Origin: Austropuccinia psidii
Lineage: Eukaryota > Basidiomycota > Pucciniomycetes > Pucciniales > Sphaerophragmiaceae
Direction: 5' to 3'
Length of the DNA stretch: 64,000 nucleotides
Assembly: GCA_023105745.1 (NCBI GenBank)
Contig: JALGQZ010000014.1
Location: 3,257,888 to 3,321,887, forward strand
Made by a program: the position numbers and the translations under genes. The notes under the pieces are model-generated. The model saw only the letters and a program-made list of their open reading frames with translations. It was not told the origin of the DNA and searched no databases. Positions 32,937 to 47,265 of this stretch are shown here, in pieces (within the stretch, counting starts at the first letter, position 1; every line of letters starts with the position of its first letter).

Positions 32937-34997
32937 TGTAAGGTTTTTCTATGAAGCTCTTCATAATAACACTTATTATTAAGAGTACTATGACTCTCCT
33001 CAAATGAAAATATGATATAATTAAATATCATAACCACAAATTAAAGCTTAATTATTATTAATATTATTGGCTTTAATTTTAGTAAAAAAAAATATTCTTA
33101 AAGATTCTAATAATAAAAATTATATTAATTATATATAAAAACAATATAATTATCCTATTCTTACTATAATTAACTAAAAACTAGAATAATGAGAATATAA
33201 AGGATCTAATAGAGAAAACTATATTTTATTTATATGAAGAAAACCAATTTATAAAAAATAAAAAATATTATTTGTAAATAAATTATTAAAAACAACTTTA
33301 TAATAAGAGTTATAACCATAATTCTAACAAAACAAGAAGTCAAAAAGATAGAATATCGATGAAAAAACTTATGTATAAGCTATTAATTAATAAAAAGCCA
33401 TTTCAAAAAATCTTAGAAACAATTATAAAAAGATATGAGAAAGTCCGAAAATTCTACATTCAGAATTAAGGGATTTCCAAGATATTTGTCGATTTTACAC
33501 GATAAAAACAAGTATTTATAATTATACAAATATCATAAAGCTTTAAGATTTAAATTATTCATTCATAAAAATTAAAAATTATAAGACACAGAAGAATTAT
33601 TTGTAAGAATTGAATATTTTATTTAATAAAATGTTATCTTTTGAAAGATTTATTGTACTTATTGATGGGGGAAAAAAACAATAATTAAATGGATCTTTTT
33701 ATGCCTTAAGACACCTCCTCTGTGTTCAAAAACTCTCTAAGATGGATTTTACTCATCAAATCTGAAAAAAAAATTATTAAAAATTGAATTTAAACTTGAA
33801 GTCACCCAATTTTTAATTACAATTAAAGCTACAGGTGTTCTTCTTAACTCCAATCAGCTTTAAACCTCATTTTTGCTTATGTTTTATTTATATTTAAGCT
33901 CATATAATGAATATTTTAAAGATAAAATTCCAAGTAAAAGTTTTTTAAACAATATTTTCAATTAAATTCTAAAGAAATCTTAATTTTCTTAAAGAATGAT
34001 TGAATGTGGTATTCTCAAAGATAAATACCAAAGAATGTCATTTATAAAGGACACTTCATTTTTTATTTATAAAAATATAACATTTTATTATATTATGTGT
34101 GAAGATATCAAATAAATCCATTGAGAAAGTAATTTTTGAATTTATTGCTTTTTTTTCATGTAAAAATAGCTATATACACCAAAAATTAAATTTTGATAAT
34201 GTTTTGATCTTTTTAAATTTAATTTTAAGATTATTTTAAATTAATTAAGCTTTTAAGGTTCTTAAACCCTTGATTACAATACTATATGAAGGGAATTTTC
34301 CTATGGAAGCTTGTAATTCCTGTCCAAATTTAGGATTAACCCTTCTAAAATTTAATATTCCATGAAAGTCCAATATTACACTTTAAATAAGGCTTAAAAT
34401 CCTCCAACACAGGAGGACAACAGATATCCTTAATATCAAAATATTCTGTTACCCCTGTAGCTTTTGCAATTTTCCCCCTTTTTCCACTTTTTCCATGGAT
34501 TTTGCCAATTTATTCATTTGAAGCCATAATATGGCTTTGAATACACTATGATTGAGTACAAACAGAACTTACAGCCTGTATTAAAGATCCTTAGCCAATT
34601 CATTTGATAAACACAACACCTTAATCTTAACATTATTTTTTTTAATATACATAAACTTTATGTAGCTTGAAATCATAGCTAAAATAAAAAATTTGAAAAT
34701 CTTAACAAAATTTTATAAAATTTTATCAGTGTAATTCAAGATTATTAAATCCTCCAATAACAGAAAAAGTAACCAATTTTGGCTATAACACCCTATGTGT
34801 TTACCCTAGATTATTTTTGGTGCATAATCCAAAAATGAAATAATAATTATAGATTTTCTATCAAAAAGAAATTGAGAGCCATTTTTAATTATTATATGTT
34901 TCAAAGCAATTTTAAAAGGAAATTATTGACTAACTCAAATTTATAAAATATTATTTTTGGACTTATGGGAATTTCATACATACCTCACAGGCTCAGA
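32937..34997 (-). repeat. Solo LTR of family B with target-site duplication
   Basis: In reverse orientation it begins TCTGAGCCTGTGAGGTATGTATGA at 34997 and ends at 32937 with the complement of CCTTACA. It matches the element-3 LTR (17984-20144) at both edges and at internal blocks such as ACCAAAAATAA and CATAGGGTGTTATA. The flanking 5-mers are ATGAG on the left and ATGGG on the right, a one-mismatch target duplication. No internal element sequence adjoins, so it is a solo LTR left by recombination. Confidence 0.8.
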
Positions 34998-36587
34998 ATG
35001 GGTTTTGAGCTGGTATTTTTTTGCATTTGAATTTGTCTAATAGTAAGTTGATGTGTCTATCCTTTTCTCAAATCGAATTATCCTGCGGAATTTCTCAGTT
35101 TAGAAAGATTTGGAATATGATACAGGATTTTTTATTGGAGTAGTATTGTTATATAGTTTTATAAAATGAATTTATTTTCAAGAAACAAGGAGACTAAAAT
35201 TTCAACAACATAGCAATGATATTCAATTAATTCCAGTGAAATTTCAGGTAAGATATATTGTTCCTATTTTTGTAACTTTTCTATTGATCCCAAAATGTCT
35301 TTGGGTATGCCACGCCCCTATCTTGAGGCATACTGAACACAATAAAATGAGATCATAATTGTAGATTGAAAAAGACTTGAAAAAGGAAACCCTAATAAAT
35401 TAAATAAGCTATTCTCACCCAAATTTAAGAAATACAATGAAGAAAGCTTGGATAAAAGAGGTTATAGCTGATTAAACTTAGCTTTTACTTACTTGGATCT
35501 TTCAGATATAAGGATTGAGGTTATTAAAGTCTCTAAAATTATCCATACATTCATTTGAGGTCTGGATCCAGTTATCACTTGTAAACCCCCAGATAAATAA
35601 AGATCTTTCCATTTCACTCAGAGGAAATCCCCACTTATGGTAAAATATCCTTTAATGGATTTATGGACGCATTCCTCTAGGAGTTGGTGAGCTTTCATGC
35701 TTAATAAAAATGAGAAATATTTAATTTTTGGTCCCCCTATTATAGTTTTGAAATATTTTTTCTTTCTGCTTTGAGCCAAGAAGATGTCCATAGTCTCTTG
35801 AACAGAAGGTATGGATAAATTTCTTGAAAGTGTGAAGAAGTGAATGACTGGTTTTATCCATGGGAATAGTACCAGCTCAAGAATTTTAAATTCTGCTTCA
35901 AATATGTAACATTTTATTAGTTCTCATGTGTCTTGATCTTCTTTCAAGTTCTTCTTTTCTTGGGTCCTCGTTTTCAAAAATTCACCTTTTTGTGCTATGA
36001 TCTTGGCTTTTAACTTACCCTTGGAAAATCAAATTAATAACTATATTGAGTTTCTTTTCAGTGTTCTGAGAAATTGGTTGGCCTTGGGTATCATTATTTA
36101 TTATACAATCTAAAATCTCATACTCCTCTATAAGATTTCCTTTCTTATCTAGCTTATATTGATTTTCTAATGTAATTCCACTAACTCTCTTTTCAAGGTC
36201 TTTGTGTATTTATTAAATGCAATCAAGGCGAAGTTCATCTAGAATTTCATTAAGCTAATGTGACTAAATATCATAACATTTCCTCTATGTATATAAAATA
36301 TTGGCTAACATGATTAATTTTGTATTTAAACAAGATCCATTTTCTGAAACAAATTTACAAAAAAGAAAAAAGGGAATTAAAAGGATATTATTTTAAGAAA
36401 GACACTGGGAACCTTATGGGTTATAAAGAGAACTTTTTAAAATCACCAATCTCCGAAAATATGCACCTATAGATTACCCTGTTAGAGGGTTTATGGGCCA
36501 AGAGATCTTTTTGTACACCTCCAAAGTTTGTGAGTTCATTTCTTTATGTTTCATGGAAGGTTTTTTAATTAAGAAACATTTCAATTT
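34998..36587. other. AT-rich DNA with possible old minus-strand coding remnants
   Basis: No intact gene. Minus-strand translation of roughly 36060-36180 gives short runs of plausible, charged protein sequence, but no domain can be named. A 7-bp inverted pair (GTATGCC / GGCATAC) lies near 35308-35336. Confidence 0.3.
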
Positions 36588-37440
36588 ATATAAAAATAAT
36601 TGGAAAGATTTGGTTTTGAGGGGGAAAGGAATATTGTCCCAAATAGTTCCAGACTCCCCCAAAATCCTTTATTCTGGTTTTTGATTCCAAAAACATTAAT
36701 AATTAAACTGTTTTTTGGCCTGGATATGAGTAAGAGGGTCTGTCACTAAATTTATGAAATAGTTTTTATCCAAAAAATATTTTTTAACAAGTTTTCAGTG
36801 GGTAGAACTACCCTTAAGCTGAAAAAAGAATCAAAGTAGCTCTAACTGGATTCAAAGGCTTTATAAAAAATACTTATGTATTTTAAAGGGGAAACCCCAA
36901 CTATTTCTATTTTAATGGCTTCTTTATTTTGCTATAATAGCCAAAGACAGCCATTTTTGGTTTAAAAGAGGGTTAAATGATTCCATAATTGGACTTTAAG
37001 TATTAAATATGCTTCTAAAAACTAATCAGAAATACTGAAACTTTTGAAGGAAAAGAAAGGAAATTTGGGGCTATGAAAATTTTGTTCTTTTCCCCATCTT
37101 TTATTTTCATGTTAAAGTATTTTTCACTTTTTAAATCAGCTTAATCACACCTGAGCCAATGAATCAAACATTCCAAAAACCATTATTTAATAATTTCAAT
37201 AATTTGAAAATTTGACAAGTCATCATAATATTTGTTTTTAGCTCTTATAATTTCTTTTACTATTGATCTACCCTAACAGTGAATTTCAGCATCTTTAATC
37301 ACTATAAAATTGGTCACTCAGTTGATATATCTAATCTGGTCATTTTTTGGCTGTATTTTATCTTACAGGTTTTTATTAGAGACCCCAATTTCATATTTAT
37401 TCCCGTTAGCCCTTTTTAAATCAATGAAGAATAATTGTTA
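36588..37440 (+). repeat. Degenerate fragment of LTR family A (3' part)
   Basis: Begins TTGGAAAGATTT...GAGGGGGAAA and follows the second half of the LTR at 47266-48836, including GGCCTG, GGTAGAACTACCC, the AATGATTCCATAATTGGA block and GAGACCCC. It is the complement in content to the 5' fragment at 31459. Whether both came from one insertion split by later events is not resolved. Confidence 0.6.
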
Positions 37441-40400
37441 TTGAAAAAACGTTTTGGTAGTATCGAAGAAATCTCTAGTTTTTTTAAAGAAATGATTCAT
37501 TGTGATGATATTTCCTAATGATGGTAAAGACAAAAAACTGATTCTGGTATGTATCTCTACAAAACTCAAAATAGCCATTTTGAATAACTTTTAAATTACA
37601 AACCTTGATGGAAGGAAAATATTTGATGTTTGATCAAAGATTCATGTCCACACCTTAAAGCTGATATATGATCTCCTGTATTTTATCTTCATTCCTTTGA
37701 AAATAAAAAATCAAATTAGCTTCAGGAATATAGGTATTAAAAAGACACATCTTTTGCTACCTATTGCATTCTTTTCAAAGATCTATCCATGGTTTCTCTA
37801 TAATGTTTTAAGATAAAAATAGCTTTATGCAGTTTGAAATCATAAAATACTCTAATAACGTATCATAAATAGAAAAATGGTAAACTGTGAATACTTTTGG
37901 ATTTTACCTTTTTACATGAAAGTAATTAAATTATCAAGAAAAACATTTTAAATATCCATTTTTATTAGCTCATTGAATGGTTTCAGATGAAAAACTACTT
38001 TTTTGGTGAAAAGTTTCTTGATTCACACTTTCAAAGCATATAACTACAGGCGAGAATGAATGTGGACAAAGCTAAGTGAAGAAATCCAGTAGACTTAAAA
38101 TTCTGAGGACGCTGAGGCAGAGTCAGCCTCCAAGAAATTATTCAAGGCTGCTAATGGGTTAATTAATTGGTTTAAAAACTTTTGGAGCTCAAATTCCGGA
38201 GATAAAGTGAATCAAAACATAAAGTTTATCCTTTATTTTAAAAACTTATTTAATTTAAAACTTTCTTGGATCATAATAAATAGAAATAACTCTTGTAAAT
38301 GAGCTTTTGTACTACTAAAAACCCCTAATAGATGATGAAAACATCAAAAATATATTAAGTATACAATTATTCATAGATTTATATGATAGATTTAGAGCCA
38401 ATGTATAAAGATCTGATATCTTAATGAACTAAAAATTATTTGGAAAGATAAAATTGAAATCCAAAATTAAAATCCCAATCAATAATTTAAGATTCCACAT
38501 CCAATACATAATTGTAAAAAAGCCAAAGAAAATAAAATCTTGGATGAAATTGACATTAATTCTTAGGAGATTATGATATCAATATTTATTCTGAAAAAAG
38601 AAATTTCAAATAATCAACATCATTATTTCTCAGCCATAAATAGGTGGTAAACCATGTAACATCACATAATTAAGCAGTTACGATAATATTATGCAATTAA
38701 AAAGAATGAAACCATAAAGACCAATGAGAAATTTGATTGAAATTGAGTTGGAATACAAGTTAAATCCCTTAAATTCCTCTTCAAGATTCTTGGAAGGCTC
38801 AAAAAGAGCCTGTGGTGGCTATTTTTTCTAAATTAATATGTCAAACTATCATCTACTCAATATGATAAATATTATCAGTCATAAAATAATTCTTAGCTGT
38901 TTTTAATCTTTTTCAATTCTGATGAAGAATTCTAGGTAGATAGATATTTCTATATAAATGGTTTTGTAGCCACTATCATTTTATTATTGATGTTATATTG
39001 ACTCTTTATTACTAAATCTGAAGCTTATAGTAAGGATGTTTCTCTTAATTTTTGAATATTTTTTTACCTCTGAATAAATTTCCCCAATAATTTATAGTTA
39101 TATCTATTTTTCAAAAGACAGCTACAAAAGAAAGTGATCTGATACTTTTTTTAGAGGAAGCCTTATTGATATTTATTCCTGGTAGTTGATTATAGTAGAA
39201 AATTACTTCATACTGTTATATTATTAGTAGTAAATTCAAATTAGGGAGATAATTTTTCAATAAATTAACAAATATAGCTTTCTAATTTAGCTTTAAATAT
39301 ATCTCCATAAGGAGGTTCATAGTAATCTTGATTCATGTCCCTATTATCAAACATTTCATAGAGAAATATTACAAATGTGATCAAAATTTAAGCTCTAATT
39401 CTGAAACTGAACATTATATCCCCATAGTAAATTAGATATGTAAGATAAAATAGCCAAATAAGATTATATTTATCACTATATAAAAAATAAATGTTTTTTT
39501 AAATTTATTGAGTTTTTTTACTAGATATTCTGATTTTTATAAATTATGGCTCCATACTCCATAATCAATTAAATTTAACAAAAGGAACTCACACCTTAAT
39601 TAACAATATATTCATCTTTATTACACTTCAATTTCTGTGGCTGTGCCTTGGGAAATATTTTAAATATTTTTGAGCTCCACCTCTGTACCATTATCTTATT
39701 TTATTGTTACTGAAGATCAAGAGTCAATTTATTATTCAGCTAGATCAACCAATAATATTTGAAAGCTCAGAGATTCTCAAAAAGGGGATTCTGAACTATA
39801 ACTTAGATCTATGGATTGATTTTTTATATTTTTGTAACACAAAGAAAAGAAAGGGGAGTAATATTCAAGCTAGGTTAATTATTTTGTTAACTCAAAATTT
39901 CAATCTAAGACATAATTGGTCCTGAATTTCCCAATAAATAATTTCTTTCATATGAAAAGAAAGCTATTTGAGTTAAATTTGGGTCATAAAGGCTCACTTA
40001 AAAGATAAAAATATTATCAGAATATGAATATTTTGGGGGAATAAATATTCGAAAGATCAGAAAATGATTCCAAAATTAAGATACACAAGCTCACACTTCC
40101 AATTTTGAGCACATGAAGAATTTTTTACAGAAACTGGGGAAGAAAATAATTTCAACCTTTTTCCTTCAAAATAATCTATTCAAGATAGACCATGGGAAAT
40201 AAGAGATATTAAAAATACAAATGATTTTTCATGATAATTGTTTTAAACATTTCTTCTAAAAAATCATTCATGAATGGAAGATTTCATTATTTAATAAATG
40301 AAAAAACTGACAGAAAACTGTTCACAGGATCTTCTTCTTTCTTTTCAATCAATCATGATTTCGAGTTACTCCTTGGTTGTAAATTATTTTGACTTGAACT

Positions 40401-43400
40401 TCTTAAGGTTATAATCCCAGAACCTGATAACCATTGTTTAATACTACTTCTTATTTGGAAAGAGTCTTTTAAATTAATAATCATTTCCTCTTTTTAAAAT
40501 AATGTGTGATTTCTATCTCTTATTCATAGCTTATTCAATATACAAAGTATCCAAATTATTACTTTTTTCTTGGATAATTCCAGCTCAAAAAGTTTTTTTG
40601 CATCTCCAGTGAGCTGTAAAGAGGCTTTAATATGGTTGGAATAGTATTTCTCATTGAACTTTAAATTCCATAGATCAAAATATTTCGATCTTTACAGCAA
40701 TTAATAACCACATCATGAGGTTCATATTTAGATATCATAGAATATGTGAGAGATGTCAAGGAGAATCATTTTTTCGTCAAAAAATTCAGCTTGACTCATT
40801 TCTATTAGTATTTCTCCATTGACGATAGTTAAAACTCCTTTTTTTAGCTTTTTATGATAATTATTGAGCTCATGAGTTTATGCTCAAATCATAGAGCTAT
40901 GGATAAAATGCCCCTCTATTTATCTGATTCAGAATTTTCATGACACCAATATCCTTTATATCAGGTTGAGCCTATGTAGCAGCTCAAAAACAGTAAATAA
41001 AAGCTAGAACTATTACTTTTACATGGTAAAAGAGTTAAAAACAATTTAAAAGCTCTACTAATATTAATGAATGTGATGATCAACCTAGTAATAGCCTTTA
41101 TTTTAGTACTGAAATATTAATTGGATATCAGAATTACTAAAATACATAATTTTTATAGCTATCTGGAATTATTCCATTTGTACTATTACCTAGAAAAAGC
41201 TTTACTATGTAAGGATACCAAGATATGATGATAAATTTTTCTTCAGTGAGGAGAGAAATCCTTTTATACCTTTTGGACACTGTCCACATCTGCAGTGTAA
41301 AAATATAAACTACTAAGGTTGAATTGTGGGTCTATACCCTTGATAAAGGAATCATAATGACCTGGACTGTGTTTTTTGGACCACAAATAATTAATGTAGA
41401 CCAACACAGGGTCAAGAATATCTTAGCAATAAGTTTTAACACTGTGATAAATTTTCCATAGTGTCTGGATTAATTTGGAGGCTTTAATACCTCAGCTACC
41501 AATCACTTAGGTATAAAGGAGGTATCAAATGGAACTGGTCTGATACATACCAGTATTGATAAAAAACTTCCAATACATATATCTCAGTAAATTCTGAATA
41601 AATCAAGATACAGCTATGAAATATTAAAGGAATTTATTATCTCGTTAATTTTATATTCTTCATGTCTATCCTAATAAAAAATTCCAGAATCTAAAAGTGT
41701 TTGAGCCTCTTTGATTCCTTTGTGTATATCAGCATGTAGATTAATAAGCTTCCAAGCCAGATATCTCAGTGAATATTGGAGAAATAAAATTTTAAATGAG
41801 ACAGAACTGTAGTGCTCAATGACCTCTACAGCTTTATATAGTTCTAAATTAATATTCCTCAAATTAATTCAAGGATAAAGGTGCTTCTTTGAATAACTAT
41901 TTTCAGAAAACCTGTATTTTTGCTTGAAATATTTGAGAAAAGATTTCTCTTTAATTTTTGGTGATGAATTAATTTAAAATAGCTAAAATAAAATCTCTCA
42001 ATAAGATCTTTATGTTTATGGTAATTCTGTACAGCTTTATACAAGCACTCATTTAACGATGAAGGGGTTTTTCTCATTTGAAAGTGGTAAAAGGCTGTTT
42101 TCTGAAGTAGGGGTGCCACTCTCCCTCTTTATAACTATTCCTATGAGAAGTATATTTTCTTAGTAATTACCTGAATTAGATTTCAAGGTGAATACCATTA
42201 TTTATGGTATTAAAATGTCCTCCTGGTGAATTTTGTGGAGTCACAGTATGACACTTGAATACTCAAGAAATAAAACTTTAATTTTTTTGAAATTAAACCA
42301 AACTACTATACAGAGATAATATTCCTGGATCAGATTTCCTTAGTGGCTTGGAAGAGATTCTGTTTTTTGAAGGATCAAGTTTTTGAAAATAATTTGTGGT
42401 AATTTATGGCTGAAACTCAAAAGAAACACATGATTTGAAAAGGTAATTCAGGGTGAAAATAATAAGCAAAATGGAAAGACTTAATTAATTTTTTCTTTCA
42501 AGGATAAGTGATTATCTAGTCAATTTTTCTCTAGAAGTACTTTGGATTAGTATTTGAGGCTGGAATTGTGAATTTTCCTACTAAATCCTATGGGAGCAGG
42601 TTGAAAAGTAGGTATTTTTGATTTAAAAAGAAGTTTTTTTATCTTTTAATGGAAAGAAAATATGATATAATTTTTATAGTAAATTCACTAAATTCAAAAA
42701 CAATATTATGAATTCACGCCTTTTTCCTTAAGCAGAACTTTGAGTTCTCTATGAAGGAAAAAAATGGAGAATTTTTAGCTTCAATAGTGTGTCATTTGCT
42801 TAGAAGGATATATTTTTTTCGTATTTTAATACAATTTTTCAATTTAATTAATTTTATTATGAAATTTTTTGCTCAAGAATTCCTAAAATCATATCTTTTG
42901 TCCCAAAATATTATAGACATTTTTTAAGTTTTTTTTCTAAATTATATGAAAGCAGAGTATTGTAAATTATATTGTGATTGTCATTTTAAAGTGAAATATC
43001 TGTTTACAGTAAAAGTATGAAATGCTTATTTCATATTAAACTTCTGAGGGAATTTATATATTGTTTTTTTATTTGAATTCTTTATATTATTTTTTTGAAT
43101 CATAACTAGCATTGATAAGAGTTAATAAGAATCTTTCATATTTCATTTTTGGTAATTTATTTATAGGGAGTGAACTTCACTATCAAACACTTGGCCTTGT
43201 TTGCACAACCCTTCAAAGCTTAGATATTCGATTTTATTGCTCAGGAACTCTCCAATAAAGCAGAATTTGATGCTTGTAGTAATAATTAGATTCCAGAAAT
43301 TGTTTTTTTATGGCCAATAAATGGAGAAGAGAAGTTTATACTTGTTTGAGGATCTCTTACACCTACCAAATTAGTGTATTTCAGTAGGCTTAAGGGAAAC

Positions 43401-43707
43401 AAAAGAAATTCCCAGCAGTTTTTCGCCAATGTAATTACAAATTGATCCAAATATTTTCAAACAATCCAATATTATTTAATATGTGCATTAATCAGAGGAA
43501 AATTTAAATATTTATTAGACACTAAATTCTGATTTATTTTACATTTAGTCATTGTAATTAATCAAATATCTTTCTGAAAAAAATAATCGAATATTCAATA
43601 TTTGGAATAATAGCTTCTCATTACTAAGAATACTATTTATAATTGATATTCTATAGCTAGAATTTTTGGTCTTGATGTTAATGAGAAAAATTCTATATCT
43701 GATTAAT
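37441..43707. other. 6.3 kb AT-rich DNA, no gene recognised
   Basis: No domain-bearing frame in either strand. Open frames at 41671-41862 and 41859-42119 (minus) are short and Lys/Leu/Phe-rich, as expected of AT-rich noncoding DNA. Probably decayed repeats. Confidence 0.4.
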
Positions 43708-44180
43708 TGGGAGCCTGAAGGCATGTACCACACTAATTTTTAAAAATTATCAAGCCAATTTACTTAATTTTTTGTCTCGTTTACTTTTAAAGAGTGTGCA
43801 AACTACAAGTATCTTAATTAATGAGCTAATAGCCCCAGTGAAATCTTTTTTCTGTGACTAATCACTCACTTTGTTCATAGTTTCTGTTTCTTTTATGGAA
43901 GTAATTTTGTTTCTCTATACACTCCTGTTAACATAACAAATAATGTCTCATCAAAAAGCCTTAAGAGTAATTTGATCTCAAATTTGTAAATAGAACATCT
44001 AAAGAGAACCATTATTCCATGGAATTATTCCTCGGAGCTCTTACAAAATATGTTTTCTACAACTAAACCACTTAAATTTTGCTACAAGAAATATTAGCTC
44101 TCTTAGTTATAGCTTATTTTATCACTTTTATTATTTTAATTCTAAGATCAAAATACCATAAATGATACCCTTTTGACTTT
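43708..44180 (+). repeat. Direct repeat, left copy (about 0.47 kb)
   Basis: Begins TGGGAGCCTGAAGGCATGTACCACACT and contains GGAGCTCTTACAAAATATGTTTT near 44035. The same order of blocks recurs 1.73 kb to the right at 45438-45920. The opening resembles the TGTGAGCC start of the LTRs here, so the pair may be decayed LTRs. Confidence 0.6.
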
Positions 44181-45437
44181 AGTAAAGTTGATATTACCTT
44201 CATAGAGTAGCTAGTGAATTTTGATTAGATTATTAATTAATGATTCATCTAGTCTATAAGTCATTAAAGAGGCCCTGGATATCATCTAATAAATCATAAC
44301 TAAAGCTGTATATAATTAATTAATAAGAATTTTTAATATTTTATTAATTATATTTTTTCTTCCATAATTAACTCTTCCATTGAAAACCAAAATTGGTTTC
44401 CATTTTATTTGTTTATATAATCTATAGTGTTAAAAATGGATCCCGAGACTATAGTTTCATATTTACAGTTATCTCAAGATCTAGTTGTAGCCATAAGTCT
44501 CGCCATTCAATATGAAATAACAAGCTGATATCACCTTTAACTCTTCATTACTATCAGTATTTCAATATATTTATTTATTTGTGAAATATACAAGTATAAT
44601 TAAGGATTACTTATTGAAAATGATGACCAGGGATCACTCCTGAATCAGCTCAGGGTGTCATTATTGGTGCATAATTCCTAAAAACATTTTGGAAGCATGG
44701 GAGCATTCGGGTGGATCGTGGTAGTTCCAAAGATAAATACTTCAGTTGGAGGAAAGATTTTATTTCTATTACTTAGGTATTAAGAGATCCCCCCAAGCTC
44801 ACTTATTGACATAAGTAAATTTTACTTTAGAATGAAGATGAATGAAAAAATTGTTTCTAGAAAAATTGTTTCATCAAGAATTACACCTAAAATAACCCAT
44901 GCCACCAGTACCGCAGATTAAAATACTATTACTAATAATATTTCTGATGGATCGGACAACACAGATGTTATAATAGTAGATCATTTATTAAAAATCACCA
45001 ATATCAGATAGAAAGTAATTTGGCCATATCTACATTTAAAGGTTCCAAATTGAGGGTACAAGTGTTGCAAGGCCTTCTTAATCTGTCCAATTAATTGAAA
45101 ATCTCACATAAAGTGGCCAAGGTGATTCTTACTAAAATTTTGCATATAATATGTTGAAAAAATCAATGAAAAAATCTCTTTATTTCTTAACACCAAGCTT
45201 AGTGAGTAAAATTCACTAAAATAAACCATAAAATATATTCTGAGACTACTAGGACAAAACAATGGTTAATTGAATTCATATTTACTAGAAATATTACAAA
45301 ATTTCAGATCAAGTACTAATATTAAGCAATTTTACAAAACTGCTTCAAATATACAAGATCTTATATCAGAAGCTCAAGACAATCATCCATTTTCTTATGA
45401 TAAATCATTTTATTCTAATTTCTTTAGTATTGCCAAA
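44181..45437. other. AT-rich spacer between direct repeats, no gene seen
   Basis: Holds no recognisable retroelement protein. The open frame at 45270-45473 (67 codons) runs into the right-hand repeat and has no domain. Confidence 0.4.
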
Positions 45438-45920
45438 TGTGGGCCTGGAAGCATGTGCCACATTGCTTGCTAAAAAGTCTCGAGCCGCATTACTTATATC
45501 TTTTTCTCATCTTATTTATATGTTTTATAAATTTCATGTATATCAATTAATAATTTTGTAGAACTCTTCTGATTGTTTTTCTACAGCTGATGACTTTCTT
45601 CTTCTTCATATCATTGGTTTCTTTTATGTCAATAATTTTATTTTTATAGATTTTCCCATTGATACATTAAATCTTATCTCATCAAAATCCAAAAATTAAT
45701 TCATAAAATTTCCATTTTAAATATGTAAATAAAAGATTTAAAGAGGCTCGTTCTTCTTTAGAACTATTCCTTGGAGCTCTTACAAAATATGTTTTATATA
45801 AACAAAATCACTTACATTTTATTCAAAGAAGTATTATTTCTGCCATTTATAAGTAGTTTGAAAAATTTTGTTAGTTCCTTCATGAAGCTAGACTTCTTTA
45901 AATAATACCCTTTAGGCTTC
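45438..45920 (+). repeat. Direct repeat, right copy (about 0.48 kb)
   Basis: Begins TGTGGGCCTGGAAGCATGTGCCACATT and shares TTCCTTGGAGCTCTTACAAAATATGTTTT-type sequence with the left copy. Similarity ends near the AATAATACCCTTT block at about 45901-45913. Confidence 0.6.
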
Positions 45921-47265
45921 AATATTTTGTAATTAACACACCTCAATAACCTTTATATTTTGGGTCTCATAAAAGGGGGCATTCAGTTCCCAAATCCCAC
46001 AATTTAATTTACTTCTACAATGGGTATCAAGCAATTATTCTTTCAAAAATGCTCACTTTTATATGAAACATTTCAAAAATTAAAAAAATCACCCATAATA
46101 ATTACATAATTCCCAAAATTTTCATCTTTAAAGATTTTATTCATTAAATATTATCCTTACATAAGCTGCAAGACTCAGAGAAAAACTCTAATTTGGAAAT
46201 TCATGAATTTATGATTTTTTTTTTCAATTTGTTAAAGATATTATAGAAGGGCACAAAGATTTTATCAATAAAAATGCATCTATAATCTCAATGAATTGAT
46301 AATACTATGAAAAAATATATTTAAAAAACTCATTCTGGACCACTTATTTTTTATTTACAATATGTTTTTGTTGTCATTGAAGATGATCCAATTTTTCACA
46401 ATGCACCCCACTTTAAAAAATGGGATATTTTGATTAAACTATCTGTTTCTTGAGAGAGGTTTGAATCAAAAAGGAATTTTTTAGACTTGTGAAGGATTGG
46501 AATTCCTTTTGAGTCAGAAAAGGAGCCATTTCTCTATATACTCACTGAGCTATATCATCTTTGACTAAGTATAAGTGACAGTTAATGTTATTTCCATAGT
46601 TAAATGAGAAAATTTAATCTTGAAGGGTTATGAAACAAGAGGGATATAATGGTTTGGTTTATTTTATTGGAATAGGCTTAATACCATCATAATGAAGATC
46701 TAAAAAGGATTTTAAGGCCTACTTTGAATGTAAAAAGAGATACCATCAATAATCCTATTTATACTATTTAGTTCTTACATATTGCTAATATGTTTTTATT
46801 TATTTATAGCTAGATACTGGATTTCCATTTAGTTCTTTTGTGATAGAAATAAGAGGTTTATTACCCTTCATTTTTTACTCACTGAGCCTTTTCATGATTC
46901 AAATGTTTCCTCCCAAACATATATTTCAAAAAATCCAGAAATCATTTATTCAAATAATAAATATTTACTTGAAGATTCAGAATATTAAAGCTCAACCTAT
47001 ATTACTCCTTGTTAGAAAGCCACATTCAGCTCAACAGGGAGATATAAGGGACTTTAATCTATTTTTGGTGAGGTCCCAAGTACCAATTGAATATTCAATT
47101 GGTATATTAAAAGGGAGGTAGTCACTATTAAGAGGGATGTGAAATAAAATGAGAAATCCATAGTAGATACAATTACTTTTTGGCTAGGCAGTTAGCTGTG
47201 GTATCTGATACAATTTGTTTTCACAAATTGGAAATAACTTGCTTTACCTATTTAAAGATAAAAAC
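45921..47265. other. AT-rich DNA with a 24-bp perfect palindrome
   Basis: No gene is supported; the open frame 46840-47121 has no domain. At 47081-47104 there is a perfect 24-bp palindrome with half-site TACCAATTGAAT, less than 200 bp from the LTR-A inverted pair. Confidence 0.6.

Noticed and set aside
45270..45473. 67-codon plus-strand ORF
   Set aside because: Runs into the direct repeat and has no homologous motif in the left copy.
46840..47121. 93-codon plus-strand ORF
   Set aside because: Ile/Phe/Lys-rich translation of AT-rich DNA; no domain or neighbouring signals.
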